Shown here in pieces: positions 26,689 through 35,223 of a DNA stretch of 64,000 nucleotides; position 1 is the first letter of the stretch, and the number at the start of each line of letters is the position of its first letter. The notes under the pieces were generated by a model. The model searched no databases and was not told the origin of the DNA. It saw nothing but the letters and a program-made list of their open reading frames with translations. The stretch comes from Clostridium aceticum (GTDB lineage Bacteria; Bacillota; Clostridia; Peptostreptococcales; Natronincolaceae). Location of the stretch: the NCBI RefSeq assembly GCF_001042715.1, contig NZ_CP009687.1:3215418-3279417 (forward strand), read 5' to 3'. The translations under genes and the position numbers were made by a program.

Positions 26689-27711
26689 TTATAAACCTCT
26701 AGGCCATATTTGTATTAGATAATTTTTATAAACCATAAGTGCATCCATAATATGATATTGTTCCGTATGAGGATTACCTTCTGCACCTGCAGTAACCAAA
26801 ATATATTCAGTCCCATTCTTCACAGCCAAGCTAGCCAAACAAAGCCCAGCTTTATTGGTATAACCTGTTTTACCTCCGAGAATTCTCCCACCATCAAATT
26901 CATAGCTATCTATTCTCGTAGCCAAAGTACTGTAAAAGGTGATGCCACTAGAGTGTAGATTAGTGCTGGCGGTGGAATGACCTTCAGCGGTGAAAATTTG
27001 GCGAAAAGTTTCGTTCTTTAGCGCATACTGAAGTAACATAGCAATATCTTTTACTGTAGTATATTGATTATCGTTGTGCAGACCTGTTGCATTTGTAAAG
27101 TGCGTACCATCCATCCTGAGTTTCTTTGCCTTTTTGTTCATGAGTTTTACAAATTCTTTTTCTGATCCAGAGATTCCAACAGCTAGTCCTATGGAAGCAT
27201 CAGCACCAGAAGGCAGCATCGTTCCATACAGTAGATCAATTGCAGGCACTTCCTCACCTGGTAAAAACCCAGCCATTGAAGCATTAGCTTCATATAAATC
27301 GGAAAAGATCTCCTTTGGAAGAATAATAGGCTCTTTCAAATTAGAGATGTTTTCAATTGCTACTATGACAGTCATGATTTTTGTAAGAGAAGCTGGATAA
27401 ATTCTTTCCTCACTCTTGACTTCAGAAACTACCTTCTGGTCCTTCAGGCGAACCAGTATTGAATAGGGGCTATATAGTTCTTCCATTAATGGGTTTAGAT
27501 TCATTTCTTCCTGCTCATCTAGAGGCACTGTATTTTTTTGCTGTGAATCCGATAACGGAATCCTAATCTTTTCAGATGGTCTGTCTAAGATAAATGGTAA
27601 AAGTCGACTGATGCTTTTATAGGCTCCAATCAACAAAAATGTAGCAATAAAAATTGAAATAAATATTTTAAAGTATTTAGTCTTTCTCTTTTGACTTCTT
27701 TTTCGACGCAT
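26689..27711 (-). CDS. D-alanyl-D-alanine carboxypeptidase (peptidase S11, DacF-like)
   Basis: The 340-residue protein has an N-terminal membrane anchor or signal (residues 12-30) and a PBP5-like domain with SLTK (SxxK nucleophile), PSGADAS in place of the usual SGN, and GGKTGYTNKAG (KTG). It trims the terminal D-alanine of cell-wall or cortex stem peptides outside the membrane. The SGN-to-SGA change occurs in some clostridial S11 enzymes. GAAAGGGAGTTGATTTT precedes the start. Confidence 0.9.
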   Translation of the reverse strand: MRRKRSQKRKTKYFKIFISIFIATFLLIGAYKSISRLLPFILDRPSEKIRIPLSDSQQKNTVPLDEQEEMNLNPLMEELYSPYSILVRLKDQKVVSEVKSEERIYPASLTKIMTVIVAIENISNLKEPIILPKEIFSDLYEANASMAGFLPGEEVPAIDLLYGTMLPSGADASIGLAVGISGSEKEFVKLMNKKAKKLRMDGTHFTNATGLHNDNQYTTVKDIAMLLQYALKNETFRQIFTAEGHSTASTNLHSSGITFYSTLATRIDSYEFDGGRILGGKTGYTNKAGLCLASLAVKNGTEYILVTAGAEGNPHTEQYHIMDALMVYKNYLIQIWPRGL

Positions 27712-27986
27712 AAAATCAACTCCCTTTCATGTAGCAAGGTTGCAGTTTCCATTCTCTTACTATTGGTTGTATGGAAGGTATTCTTAACATGTTCGTTTGA
27801 ATTAATAGTTTTATCTCCTCCGCCCATTTTATTCCCATAGGTTAGATTTCCATTTTTCAAAAACATATCGTATATTTCAGTGGAATCATCTATTCGTATG
27901 GGTTGTTGACCTGGTATTCGCTTATAAAGCTCCTTCGGTTTCTTCCCTGTATAATACAATTTTTCATTACAAGAGGCAAGTTCCAA
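27640..27986 (-). pseudogene. Possible fragment of a secreted repeat protein
   Basis: Upstream of dacF a minus-strand frame reads CNEKLYYTGKKPKELYKRIPG then IRIDDSTEIYDMF and NGNLTYGNK, which resembles one blade of DUF5050-like proteins (YY-x-LYK... repeats). It has only a TTG start without a clear ribosome site and overlaps dacF in another frame. Probably a remnant; possibly chance. Confidence 0.25.
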
Positions 27987-27992
27987 CTTGCA
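27977..27992. repeat. Perfect 16-bp palindrome
   Basis: GCAAGTTCCAACTTGC-type inverted repeat (GCAAGTT, two bases, AACTTGC) in the gap between dacF and the carbonic anhydrase gene. It could be an operator; no target is obvious. Confidence 0.3.
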
Positions 27993-28180
27993 TCATGCAT
28001 AACCCTGTAGGGACCCATAGGATAAAAGGGGTTGCGTCAAAAGAAATATATACATACTCCTCAAGAAAGAACCTATTTCGTAGATTTTCACATTTTTCTA
28101 TTACTGGTATTATTATGACTATCACTTACTTCATCAGTAACTTCGGATAAATTAATGAAGTTTTTTATACCACATCCCTA

Positions 28181-28226
28181 CTTTTTTAAAGTCAATCTTA
28201 TCGGTAAAATTTTCTTCAATATAATG
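28181..28226 (-). pseudogene. Short remnant of an AraC-family regulator gene
   Basis: The minus strand reads HYIEENFTDKIDFKKV, matching [16 protein letters not shown] near the N-terminus of the AraC/GyrI protein at 17673-18545; the DNA match is about 46 bases with few changes. Nothing of the rest of the gene is left nearby. Confidence 0.5.
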
Positions 28227-28474
28227 TTGTACTTGAATTAATTTAATAAAACTACTTAGAAATAATATTGAACTTTATATTTATACATGATATAATTTTA
28301 ACAAGTAAAGGAAATATTATCCAAGTAATTAACTTCATAGATACCTTTATTAAGAAATTCATAAATATTATAAATATATACTTTGGTGTTAGTACAAAAT
28401 TTAATGAACGTATGCAATACAAGTACGTAAATAGGAAGACCAAGTGCAGGGTTGGAAAACCAGGCGTAGCGTAG
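28227..28474 (+). other. Unassigned stretch with a possible small plus-strand ORF
   Basis: An ATG frame from 28268 to 28474 encodes a 68-residue, Ile/Phe-rich peptide with a basic tail, with no ribosome binding site. The 3' part (28380-28474) contains GGTT-GGAA-AACC and other pairings, and a terminator follows at once at 28475. It may be a small transcript or an untranslated leader rather than a protein gene. Confidence 0.3.
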
Positions 28475-28523
28475 TCCAATAATTATCGGCTTTTTATAAG
28501 CTTATAGTTATTGGATTTTTTTG
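28475..28523 (+). terminator. Rho-independent terminator upstream of the carbonic anhydrase gene
   Basis: CCAATAATTAT (28476-28486) pairs with ATAGTTATTGG (28504-28514), followed by ATTTTTTTG. With no clear gene before it, it may end a small RNA or act as an attenuator. Confidence 0.65.
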
Positions 28524-28752
28524 TTGGATTTTTTCATGATATTGAGAAGCGTATGTATATTTGCTAGTCCGTACAATTTTTATCAAACACATGGGAAGGT
28601 GGTGATTAAATTGAATATACCCTACTATGAAATATTCTTTCTAGATTCTTCCTAATTACAAATTATTTCAAAGGGGATTGGTTGTAATCAGGGATTTAGG
28701 TAATCACATTAAGAGATATCTATCCCAACTTACTAGAAAGGGGATTTTAACT

Positions 28753-29502
28753 ATGTATATACTAAGAACAAAAAAAGCAAAACAATACATAACTTGCATC
28801 ATTCTTTTAGCTACTCTAATCATACTAATAGGTTGCACTGCACCTCAAAATAATAGCAATGTTTCTAATGCTGAGACCCGGGAGGCATCTAAGGAGGTAG
28901 CCGTTATTGAAATATCTCCATCAAATTCATTTGAGCTTCTTAAAGAAGGAAATGCTAGATTTATAGATGATAAAGCTGGTATTAAAGATATTAGTCTTGA
29001 AAGACGTCAGACTCTAACCGAAGGACAACATCCATTTGCAATTGTTGTAAGCTGTTCTGACTCCCGCATTCCACCCGAAATTGTATTTGATCAAGCTCTA
29101 GGCGATCTGTTTGTCGTTCGTTTAGCAGGGAATCTTGTTGATTCTGTAGCACTAGGAAGCATAGAATATGCTGCTGCTGTTCTTGAAAGCCCGCTTATCG
29201 TTGTAATGGGCCATGAAAAGTGTGGTGCTGTAATCGCAACAGCTAAGGGAGAAGAAGTTCCTGGCAGTATAGATTCCATTGTAAGAATAATTCAGCCATC
29301 TGTAGAGAAAGTTAAGGCTATGGGTGTTGCTGGAGATGAGCTATATGAGAAAGCTACGGATGAAAATATTTTAAATTCCATAGAAGAGATAGAGAAGAGT
29401 CCTATTGTAAAGGAACTTATAGGCACTGGCAATTTAAAAATTCTAGGTGCTAAATATATCCTTGAAACAGGAGAAGTAAAATTCTTTTCAGAAGTAGATT
29501 AA
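28753..29502 (+). CDS. Beta-class carbonic anhydrase with lipoprotein signal
   Basis: From the ATG at 28753 (AAAGGGG nine bases before) the protein has 249 residues. Residues 1-27 are a signal sequence and C28 sits in the lipobox LIGC, so the mature enzyme is tethered outside the membrane. The beta-carbonic anhydrase domain follows with zinc ligands C101, H154 and C157 and the D103-R105 dyad (CSDSR, GHEKCG). It interconverts carbon dioxide and bicarbonate. Most beta-type enzymes are cytoplasmic, so the export is noteworthy. It is monocistronic with a strong terminator. Confidence 0.93.
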   Translation: MYILRTKKAKQYITCIILLATLIILIGCTAPQNNSNVSNAETREASKEVAVIEISPSNSFELLKEGNARFIDDKAGIKDISLERRQTLTEGQHPFAIVVSCSDSRIPPEIVFDQALGDLFVVRLAGNLVDSVALGSIEYAAAVLESPLIVVMGHEKCGAVIATAKGEEVPGSIDSIVRIIQPSVEKVKAMGVAGDELYEKATDENILNSIEEIEKSPIVKELIGTGNLKILGAKYILETGEVKFFSEVD

Positions 29503-29613
29503 TATAAGCAAACCAATACAACTATATGTTAATAACACACCATTTTTCTAATGCCGGACAATAAAATCTAGTATTTTGAGATAGTGCAAAATAATCTGTG
29601 CTTAAATCAAAAC

Positions 29614-29671
29614 AAAAGCTCCTTTCTGATAGTAATATTAACTAATACCAACTCAGAAAGGAGCTTTTTTA
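29614..29671. terminator. Strong bidirectional terminator
   Basis: AAAAGCTCCTTTCTGA (29614-29629) and TCAGAAAGGAGCTTTT (29653-29668) are exact inverted repeats with T-runs on both strands. It lies between the convergent carbonic anhydrase and BKACE genes. Confidence 0.88.
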
Positions 29672-29748
29672 TAGGTATTTATCTAGAAAAGCATTAAGTG
29701 AAATAATAGTAGAAGCGGGGGGAGAGAGATGGTTTTGTTTGCTTAGCT

Positions 29749-30564
29749 TTACTTTATTCTCAATAGTTTTCTAGCCTCATCCGGTGTATATGGCAGCATC
29801 CCCTTATTCTTAATAATTCTTGCTATCTCTTCCACTAAAAGATAATTATTTTTTGCTGTTTGGACTTCATCCAAGAAATTACTATCTTCAAAGCCAATTC
29901 TAACAGTAGATGCACCTAAATCCAATGCTGTTTCAATTATATCAAAAGATTTTCTATTGGCATGGGTTATACCCCATAATACCTCCTCTTTGTTTGGAAA
30001 AAACTCATCTATAGAATCTATTAAAGATCGAAGGGTCCTCACGGTTGCTGGAGATGCACCAATATGCCCTAGAACTATACTAAATAACATTGGTTTTACA
30101 AAGTTGAACTCCTGAGTTAGATCCTTAGTAGCTTTAATCATGCCAATTTCAAACACTTCAATCTCAGGAATCTTATTATTCTTTATTATTTTGTCTACAC
30201 AATATCTTACATCTTTGATTGGATTAAGATATACAGCATCGCCAAGGTTTACAGAGCCTACATTTAATGAGTTCGATTCAACCAAGGTTGACATAACTGG
30301 TACACATCTTTCTTCTATCGTAAGGTCAGATATCCCACCAGTTGATGCTTGTATTATTATGTCACATTCCTTACGGATTAGTCCAATTATCTCATTTAAT
30401 ACGGTCATATCTGAAGTAAGTTTTCCATTTTTATCTCTTACATGAAGATGAACCATACCTGCCCCAGCTTTACTACACTGAATAACATCATTGGCTATTT
30501 CAGCAGGGTCAATGTTGGTTGAAGAAGCAGATACAGGTGCTACTGATATTAAGGCTTTTCTCAT
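29749..30564 (-). CDS. Beta-keto acid cleavage enzyme (BKACE, DUF849 family)
   Basis: The 271-residue TIM-barrel protein has the BKACE hallmarks: GAGMVHLHVRDKNG (zinc-binding HxH), IIQASTGG, TLVESNSLNVGSVN and STVRIGFEDS, and the late GMLPYTPDEARKLL. These enzymes (first known as 3-keto-5-aminohexanoate cleavage enzyme, Kce) combine a beta-keto acid with acetyl-CoA to give an acyl-CoA and acetoacetate. The substrate varies by subfamily and cannot be told here. It is the last gene of the TRAP/DUF1537 operon, right after the GntR regulator. Confidence 0.9.
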   Translation of the reverse strand: MRKALISVAPVSASSTNIDPAEIANDVIQCSKAGAGMVHLHVRDKNGKLTSDMTVLNEIIGLIRKECDIIIQASTGGISDLTIEERCVPVMSTLVESNSLNVGSVNLGDAVYLNPIKDVRYCVDKIIKNNKIPEIEVFEIGMIKATKDLTQEFNFVKPMLFSIVLGHIGASPATVRTLRSLIDSIDEFFPNKEEVLWGITHANRKSFDIIETALDLGASTVRIGFEDSNFLDEVQTAKNNYLLVEEIARIIKNKGMLPYTPDEARKLLRIK

Positions 30565-30624
30565 TTTATAACTTCCTTTCCTAGATAATTTGAGCTTTGT
30601 ATATAATATATCTAAAAGAATTCT

Positions 30625-31362
30625 CTATTTATCTTGGAACATGTTATCTTTGTAACCCTTCCAATATACATAATGCTGCATTACAGTCTCTTCAATTTCA
30701 TTTATTTTACATCCCTCAATTACATCCACAAATCTTCTATGAAGATCAATAAACTCATCCCTCAAATTGTGTTCTAATATAGATTTTGTTGTTAGTGTCC
30801 TTGACGGAATAGTTATTCTTGTTATATAGTCGGTTATTGTCTCTACTAATTGATTATCTGCAATCTTTGTTATAGCCATATGGAAATTGCTATCGGCCTC
30901 CATAATATCTTCAACACTTGCAGATGGTGAATTTATTGCTTTAATTAAGCTGGTAAGAGAATCCTTAATGTTGATAATTTGATCTTCAGTACGAGATCTA
31001 CTAACAACATGCAATGTTCCTATTTCAACTACACTTCTCAATTTTACAAAGTCATCCCACTTATTTTCCTGTAAAATAATACCATATAACATAGGGTCCA
31101 GCATTTTTTGGTTGTAGCTGTCGGTTACAAATGTACCTTCAGCTCTTTTAATATATACAACCCCATAGGCCTCAAGCTTCTTTATTGCTTCCCTTACGGA
31201 GTTTCTTCCAACCTGCATTGAGTTGCTTAGTTCCATCTCTGTTGGCAATTTATCCCCAGGCTTTAATTCACCCATTATAATAGCATTTGTAATGTTATCT
31301 ACAATGCTTTCCACTATTGATTTACTGTGAAGTGATGTGTTCAATATTCCTTTTGTTTTCAT
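30625..31362 (-). CDS. GntR-family regulator with FCD ligand domain
   Basis: The 245-residue protein has a winged helix (IVDNITNAIIMGELKPGDKLPTE through VGRNSVREAIKKLEAYGVVYIKR, residues 15-75) and an FCD all-helical effector domain with the metal/ligand pattern D-FH-A (EADSNFHMAITKIADN) and a late H. FadR/UxuR-type proteins respond to organic acids. Its place inside the operon points to local control by the transported substrate. Confidence 0.92.
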   Translation of the reverse strand: MKTKGILNTSLHSKSIVESIVDNITNAIIMGELKPGDKLPTEMELSNSMQVGRNSVREAIKKLEAYGVVYIKRAEGTFVTDSYNQKMLDPMLYGIILQENKWDDFVKLRSVVEIGTLHVVSRSRTEDQIINIKDSLTSLIKAINSPSASVEDIMEADSNFHMAITKIADNQLVETITDYITRITIPSRTLTTKSILEHNLRDEFIDLHRRFVDVIEGCKINEIEETVMQHYVYWKGYKDNMFQDK

Positions 31363-31456
31363 TTACTTCATCCTCTGATTTTTATTAATTTACCGTTCTG
31401 ATTTCATTCTTGAAAAAAAATGATTTCAGCATGAAACTTCTATATTTTCTATTATA

Positions 31457-32731
31457 CTATATTAAGCTGGCAGGCCAAAGAATTAGTTGAGGAAATACAA
31501 TAAGTATGCCCATAATTATGAAGGTTACTAACAGGTAGGGTATCAGAGTTTTCATGACTTGCCCTACCCTCATATTCATTAGGTCACATGCAACATATAT
31601 ACACATACCAACTGGTGGCGTCGCCAATCCAACCCCTATCATAATAGTAATAAGCACAGATAAATGAATAGGATCAATTCCCACTGACAAAGCTACAGGA
31701 TAAATAACAGGCATGAACAAAGTCAAGGTTGCTATAGATTCCATAAACATTGTTACTATAAAAAAGATTAATAATATCATGATTAAAATAACAGTCGGGT
31801 TCGTAGACAACCCTAACATCGTACTAGAAACCCACCTATCAAATCCAGCTGTAGTTAACATAATCGTATAAAGCTTAGCTGCACCAATAACTATGAAAAT
31901 TCTTCCACTGGTTTTAACAGTTTCGGTAAAGGCATAACAAATATCACGCCATTTTAACTCCTTATAAACAATTCCCCCCACAATTAAGCCATAAACCACA
32001 GCAATAACGCCGGCCTCAGTTGGTGACACAATGCCAGAAACAATTGTTCCTACAATAATAAAGGGCATCAATAAAGCTGGCAATGATTTATATGCTGATT
32101 TTAAGATAAACCCTATATCAAAAGGTTCTCTTTCCCTTTGTATTCCCTCCCTTTTGGCAAGATGATAGCTGACTATTATCTGTCCTATTCCAAGCATGAT
32201 TCCAGGTATGATTCCCCCTAAAAATAATTTTCCCGTTGATAAGCCAAGAATTCCAGCTATGACCACCATAGGAATACTTGGCGGTATTACAATACCTATG
32301 GTAGAAGAAATTGCTGTGACCGCAACAGTAAACTTTTTACTATACCCTTTTTTTACCATTTCCGGCATTACCATCCCACTAACACCAGCTGTATCAGCAA
32401 CAGCAGAGCCTGAAATACCAGCAAAAATCATACTGGACAGTACATTAACATGGGCTAATCCTCCTGTAAATCTTCCTACTAAAGCATAAGAAAAGTCCAT
32501 CAATCTTTTAGATATTCCACCTTTACTCATTGTGAATCCAGCAAAAGTATACAATGGAATTGCTAATAAAGCGAAGGAGTTCATTCCTTCAAACATACGT
32601 TGACCTACTGAGACCATACTGCCTCCATTTAATAGGAGTATTCCTCCCATAGATGCTAGACCAAGGGACATTGCAATAGGCACGCCAATAATTAATAAAA
32701 AGAAAAAAGATATTAATAAAAATGCTATCAT
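31457..32731 (-). CDS. TRAP transporter large membrane subunit (DctM)
   Basis: The 424-residue, 12-helix protein has DctM signatures: FAGFTMSKGGISKRLMDF, AGISGSAVADTAGVSGMVMPEM, PPSIPMVVIAGI and a C-terminal GVGLATPPVGMCIYVACDL. It forms the sodium-driven translocation unit. Its ATG overlaps the dctQ stop codon (TAATG), so the two subunits are coupled. Confidence 0.95.
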   Translation of the reverse strand: MIAFLLISFFFLLIIGVPIAMSLGLASMGGILLLNGGSMVSVGQRMFEGMNSFALLAIPLYTFAGFTMSKGGISKRLMDFSYALVGRFTGGLAHVNVLSSMIFAGISGSAVADTAGVSGMVMPEMVKKGYSKKFTVAVTAISSTIGIVIPPSIPMVVIAGILGLSTGKLFLGGIIPGIMLGIGQIIVSYHLAKREGIQREREPFDIGFILKSAYKSLPALLMPFIIVGTIVSGIVSPTEAGVIAVVYGLIVGGIVYKELKWRDICYAFTETVKTSGRIFIVIGAAKLYTIMLTTAGFDRWVSSTMLGLSTNPTVILIMILLIFFIVTMFMESIATLTLFMPVIYPVALSVGIDPIHLSVLITIMIGVGLATPPVGMCIYVACDLMNMRVGQVMKTLIPYLLVTFIIMGILIVFPQLILWPASLI

Positions 32732-33222
32732 TATTCTATGCCCCCCTTAAGCCTATACGTATTTCTAAAATCAGATATACAACCTATCCCTGTAGAAATT
32801 GCACTCAAAATTGATATAATTGGTATTAACCAATAGACATAGGCCATTTTAAAATTTGGCATTGTAGAAATTACTTGCTTTGATCTACTTGCCAATAAAT
32901 AGGTACCATATGCAAATCCTATATAGAAAAGAATTGTAAATATCGCTACTATTATTTTTACGATTATTTTTCCCCGACCCTCAATGTTGTCTTCAAGTAC
33001 ATTAATGTTTAGATGACTACGATTCAGTGATATAGATATTCCTGCAATGAGCATCGCCCATACATTTAGATACTGAGAGCTTTCCATATACCATCTAAAG
33101 CCGCCAAACCCAGGTAGATATCGTAGTATAATATTTACTAGCAAAATAATCATCATAACCGCCAGCATAATAGAAGATATCAATAAAGTTGCCTTATCAA
33201 TTTTTAATTTTAATTTTTCCAT
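32731..33222 (-). CDS. TRAP transporter small membrane subunit (DctQ)
   Basis: About 163 residues with four membrane helices and the DctQ segments WMESSQYLNVWAMLIAGISISL and HLNINVLED. The ATG at 33222 follows GGGGGG by six bases; the longer frame back to 33351 would run through the intercistronic palindrome and the end of dctP and is rejected. Confidence 0.92.
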   Translation of the reverse strand: MEKLKLKIDKATLLISSIMLAVMMIILLVNIILRYLPGFGGFRWYMESSQYLNVWAMLIAGISISLNRSHLNINVLEDNIEGRGKIIVKIIVAIFTILFYIGFAYGTYLLASRSKQVISTMPNFKMAYVYWLIPIISILSAISTGIGCISDFRNTYRLKGGIE

Positions 33223-33262
33223 AACTGGCCCCCCTATGAGCATAAGAAACCTGATTAATGTG

Positions 33263-33300
33263 ATTGACTCAAATGGAGGTATACCTCCATTTGAGTCAAT
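33263..33300. repeat. Perfect 38-bp palindrome between dctP and dctQ
   Basis: ATTGACTCAAATGGAGGTA (33263-33281) is followed directly by its exact reverse complement (33282-33300). There is no T-run after it on the minus strand. In TRAP operons the binding protein is needed in large excess over the membrane subunits, and a stable stem-loop just after dctP would protect the upstream message or limit read-through. Confidence 0.85.
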
Positions 33301-33307
33301 ATGAAAT

Positions 33308-34357
33308 TTAGTTATTTGATTGCCATTCGGCAACTCTATCGATAAGGTCACCGTATAGTGATTTTAAGTTTTCTCCAACACTTTTAGTTTCTTCTACGAA
33401 TGGTGTTAAATCCGGCTCTATTATTGTCATCCCAGCATCGCTTAGCTTAGTTAATAACTCTTCAGTTTGACGCTTATTCAATTCCCTATTATAGGCTTGA
33501 GATTTAGTAGCAGCCTCTTGAACTATTGCCTTTTGGCTATCGCTCATTTTGCTCCATGTGGAATCACTTATTGTAAAACACATTCCAGAGTAAATATGAT
33601 TTGTTATAGATAGATTGCTTTGCACTTCATAAAGCTTATTATTGTAGATAACTGGTATTGGATTTTCTTGTGCATCATAGGTGCCTTGCTGAAGTGCTAT
33701 ATATAATTCTGAGAAGGCAAGAGGCTGAGGATTTGCCCCTAAAGATTTCATTGTTTCCATGATCACAGGATTCTCAGGAGTTCTAATTAATAGATTCTTC
33801 ATATCACTTGGTGATTCAATTGCTATCCTTGAGGTTGTAACACATCTGAAACCGTTGTCATAGTGGGCCAAAACTCGCATATTATGGTTTAGCAATAATT
33901 CTTCCACTTCAGCCTGTATTTCACTGTCCATGAATTTCCAAGCGTCCTCGAAGCTAGCAAACTGGAAAGGCAAGGCAGATATTCCCATTTTAGGTTCGTA
34001 TGTAGCAAAGTTACTAGCATCTGTTATGATAATATCTACAGTTCCAGAATCTAAGGCCATTGCTTCGATCAAAGCAGCGTCTCCTCCAAGCTGACCAGAA
34101 GGATATATCTGAACCTCAACACTACCATTTGTATTTCTTTCCACCTCTTCTTTAAACTGCTTAGCAGCAATAGCACGAGGATCTTCCTCGTTTGTTGAAA
34201 AGCCTAGTTTTAATGTTATACTTGCTTCTTCTGAAGCCCCGCCAGCGTTATTATCTGTGTTGTTTCCAGTACTCTGATTTGTACTTGATCCACAACCAGC
34301 GACAAACAAAGTCACCGTAATAACCATTACTAATAAAAATATCATTTTTCTTTTCAT
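33308..34357 (-). CDS. TRAP transporter substrate-binding lipoprotein (DctP)
   Basis: The 349-residue protein has a signal sequence with lipobox VAGC, then the DctP fold: LKLGFSTNEEDPRAIAAKQFKEEV, YPSGQLGGDAALIEAM, NLLIRTPENPVIMETMKSLGANPQPLAFSELYIALQQGTYDAQENP. The conserved arginine in LIRTPEN binds the carboxylate of the ligand, so the substrate is an organic acid. GGGGGAAAA precedes the ATG. A 38-bp palindrome directly follows the gene. Confidence 0.94.
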   Translation of the reverse strand: MKRKMIFLLVMVITVTLFVAGCGSSTNQSTGNNTDNNAGGASEEASITLKLGFSTNEEDPRAIAAKQFKEEVERNTNGSVEVQIYPSGQLGGDAALIEAMALDSGTVDIIITDASNFATYEPKMGISALPFQFASFEDAWKFMDSEIQAEVEELLLNHNMRVLAHYDNGFRCVTTSRIAIESPSDMKNLLIRTPENPVIMETMKSLGANPQPLAFSELYIALQQGTYDAQENPIPVIYNNKLYEVQSNLSITNHIYSGMCFTISDSTWSKMSDSQKAIVQEAATKSQAYNRELNKRQTEELLTKLSDAGMTIIEPDLTPFVEETKSVGENLKSLYGDLIDRVAEWQSNN

Positions 34358-34414
34358 TTTTTTTCCCCCTTATTAATATTTAAAAGCATTGTTAATGCTG
34401 TGTTGCTTTTAGGC

Positions 34415-35086
34415 TTAAATCACACCCTTAAGCATTAGGGCATTTTTTAAAGCTGCAATACCAAATCTAGGGCTTGATAAAACTGTTTTTTTAAGTTTAT
34501 TAGCAATATGATCTTCACAATATGCCATAGAACCTTGGGCAAAAACGATTACCTCAATATCCTCTGAGATATTTAATGCACTTTTTTCCATGAGCTCTTT
34601 AAATGTTTCTTGATTTAGTCCAAAGGCACCCTCCACAAGAACATCTGTTAGTTCAACCCTTTTTCCTAATTCCCTAGCTACCCTTAGTATTGTATTCTTA
34701 GTAGGCTCTAAGGTTGTTGGCAAAGTCGCCATCACAGCTATTTTGTTCCCTCTTCTTACTGCCTCTCTGCACATGTCTTCATCAATTCTTACTATGGGAA
34801 TTCCTATGTATTTGGCTAAATCTTGAATTGAGTCTGCAACTTCTCCCACCGATGAACACAAATTAATAATTGCATCTACATCACTTTGTGCTGCTTCCAT
34901 ATACATACTTACCAATCTTGCTGCTGCTTTAGATGTGACATAATTATTTTCCCTTGTTTCAGCCAAAATTGATGGATCTTGATAGCTTATGGCGTCAACT
35001 TCTTCACCTAACTGCTTTTTAATTTCTTCTTCGATGTAAGATATTAGCTCAGGTGTTGTACTTGTATAAATCAATCCAACTTTCAC
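34415..35086 (-). CDS. Asp/Glu racemase superfamily protein lacking the second cysteine
   Basis: About 223 residues from the GTG at 35086 (GGAGGGGGAAGA just upstream). The fold is that of Asp/Glu/hydantoin racemases. The first catalytic cysteine is present in INLCSSVGEVAD, but the second site reads FAQGSMAYCED, with Gly-Ser-Met where racemases have Gly-Cys. The subgroup with a QxSMA motif occurs beside sugar-acid genes; it may be an isomerase or decarboxylase rather than a racemase. It lies between the aldolase and dctP genes. Confidence 0.8.
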   Translation of the reverse strand: MKVGLIYTSTTPELISYIEEEIKKQLGEEVDAISYQDPSILAETRENNYVTSKAAARLVSMYMEAAQSDVDAIINLCSSVGEVADSIQDLAKYIGIPIVRIDEDMCREAVRRGNKIAVMATLPTTLEPTKNTILRVARELGKRVELTDVLVEGAFGLNQETFKELMEKSALNISEDIEVIVFAQGSMAYCEDHIANKLKKTVLSSPRFGIAALKNALMLKGVI

Positions 35087-35223
35087 TCTTCCCCCTCCTG
35101 TCCAACATCCTTTGTAGGATGTTTGCCTATACACTTAGTCTACACTATAACAAAATAAAGTCAATATATTATTTAATAAAAATAAGTAAATTTAGTATTT
35201 AGGTGTGTAATTAATGAAGCTAA

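Noticed and set aside
28380-28474. Possible c-di-GMP or other known riboswitch before the carbonic anhydrase gene
   Set aside because: A GGAA tetraloop stem is visible, but the conserved cores of the classes I know are not; kept only as an unassigned stretch.
33223-33351. N-terminal extension of dctQ
   Set aside because: It would translate the intercistronic palindrome and overlap dctP; the ATG at 33222 has the ribosome site.
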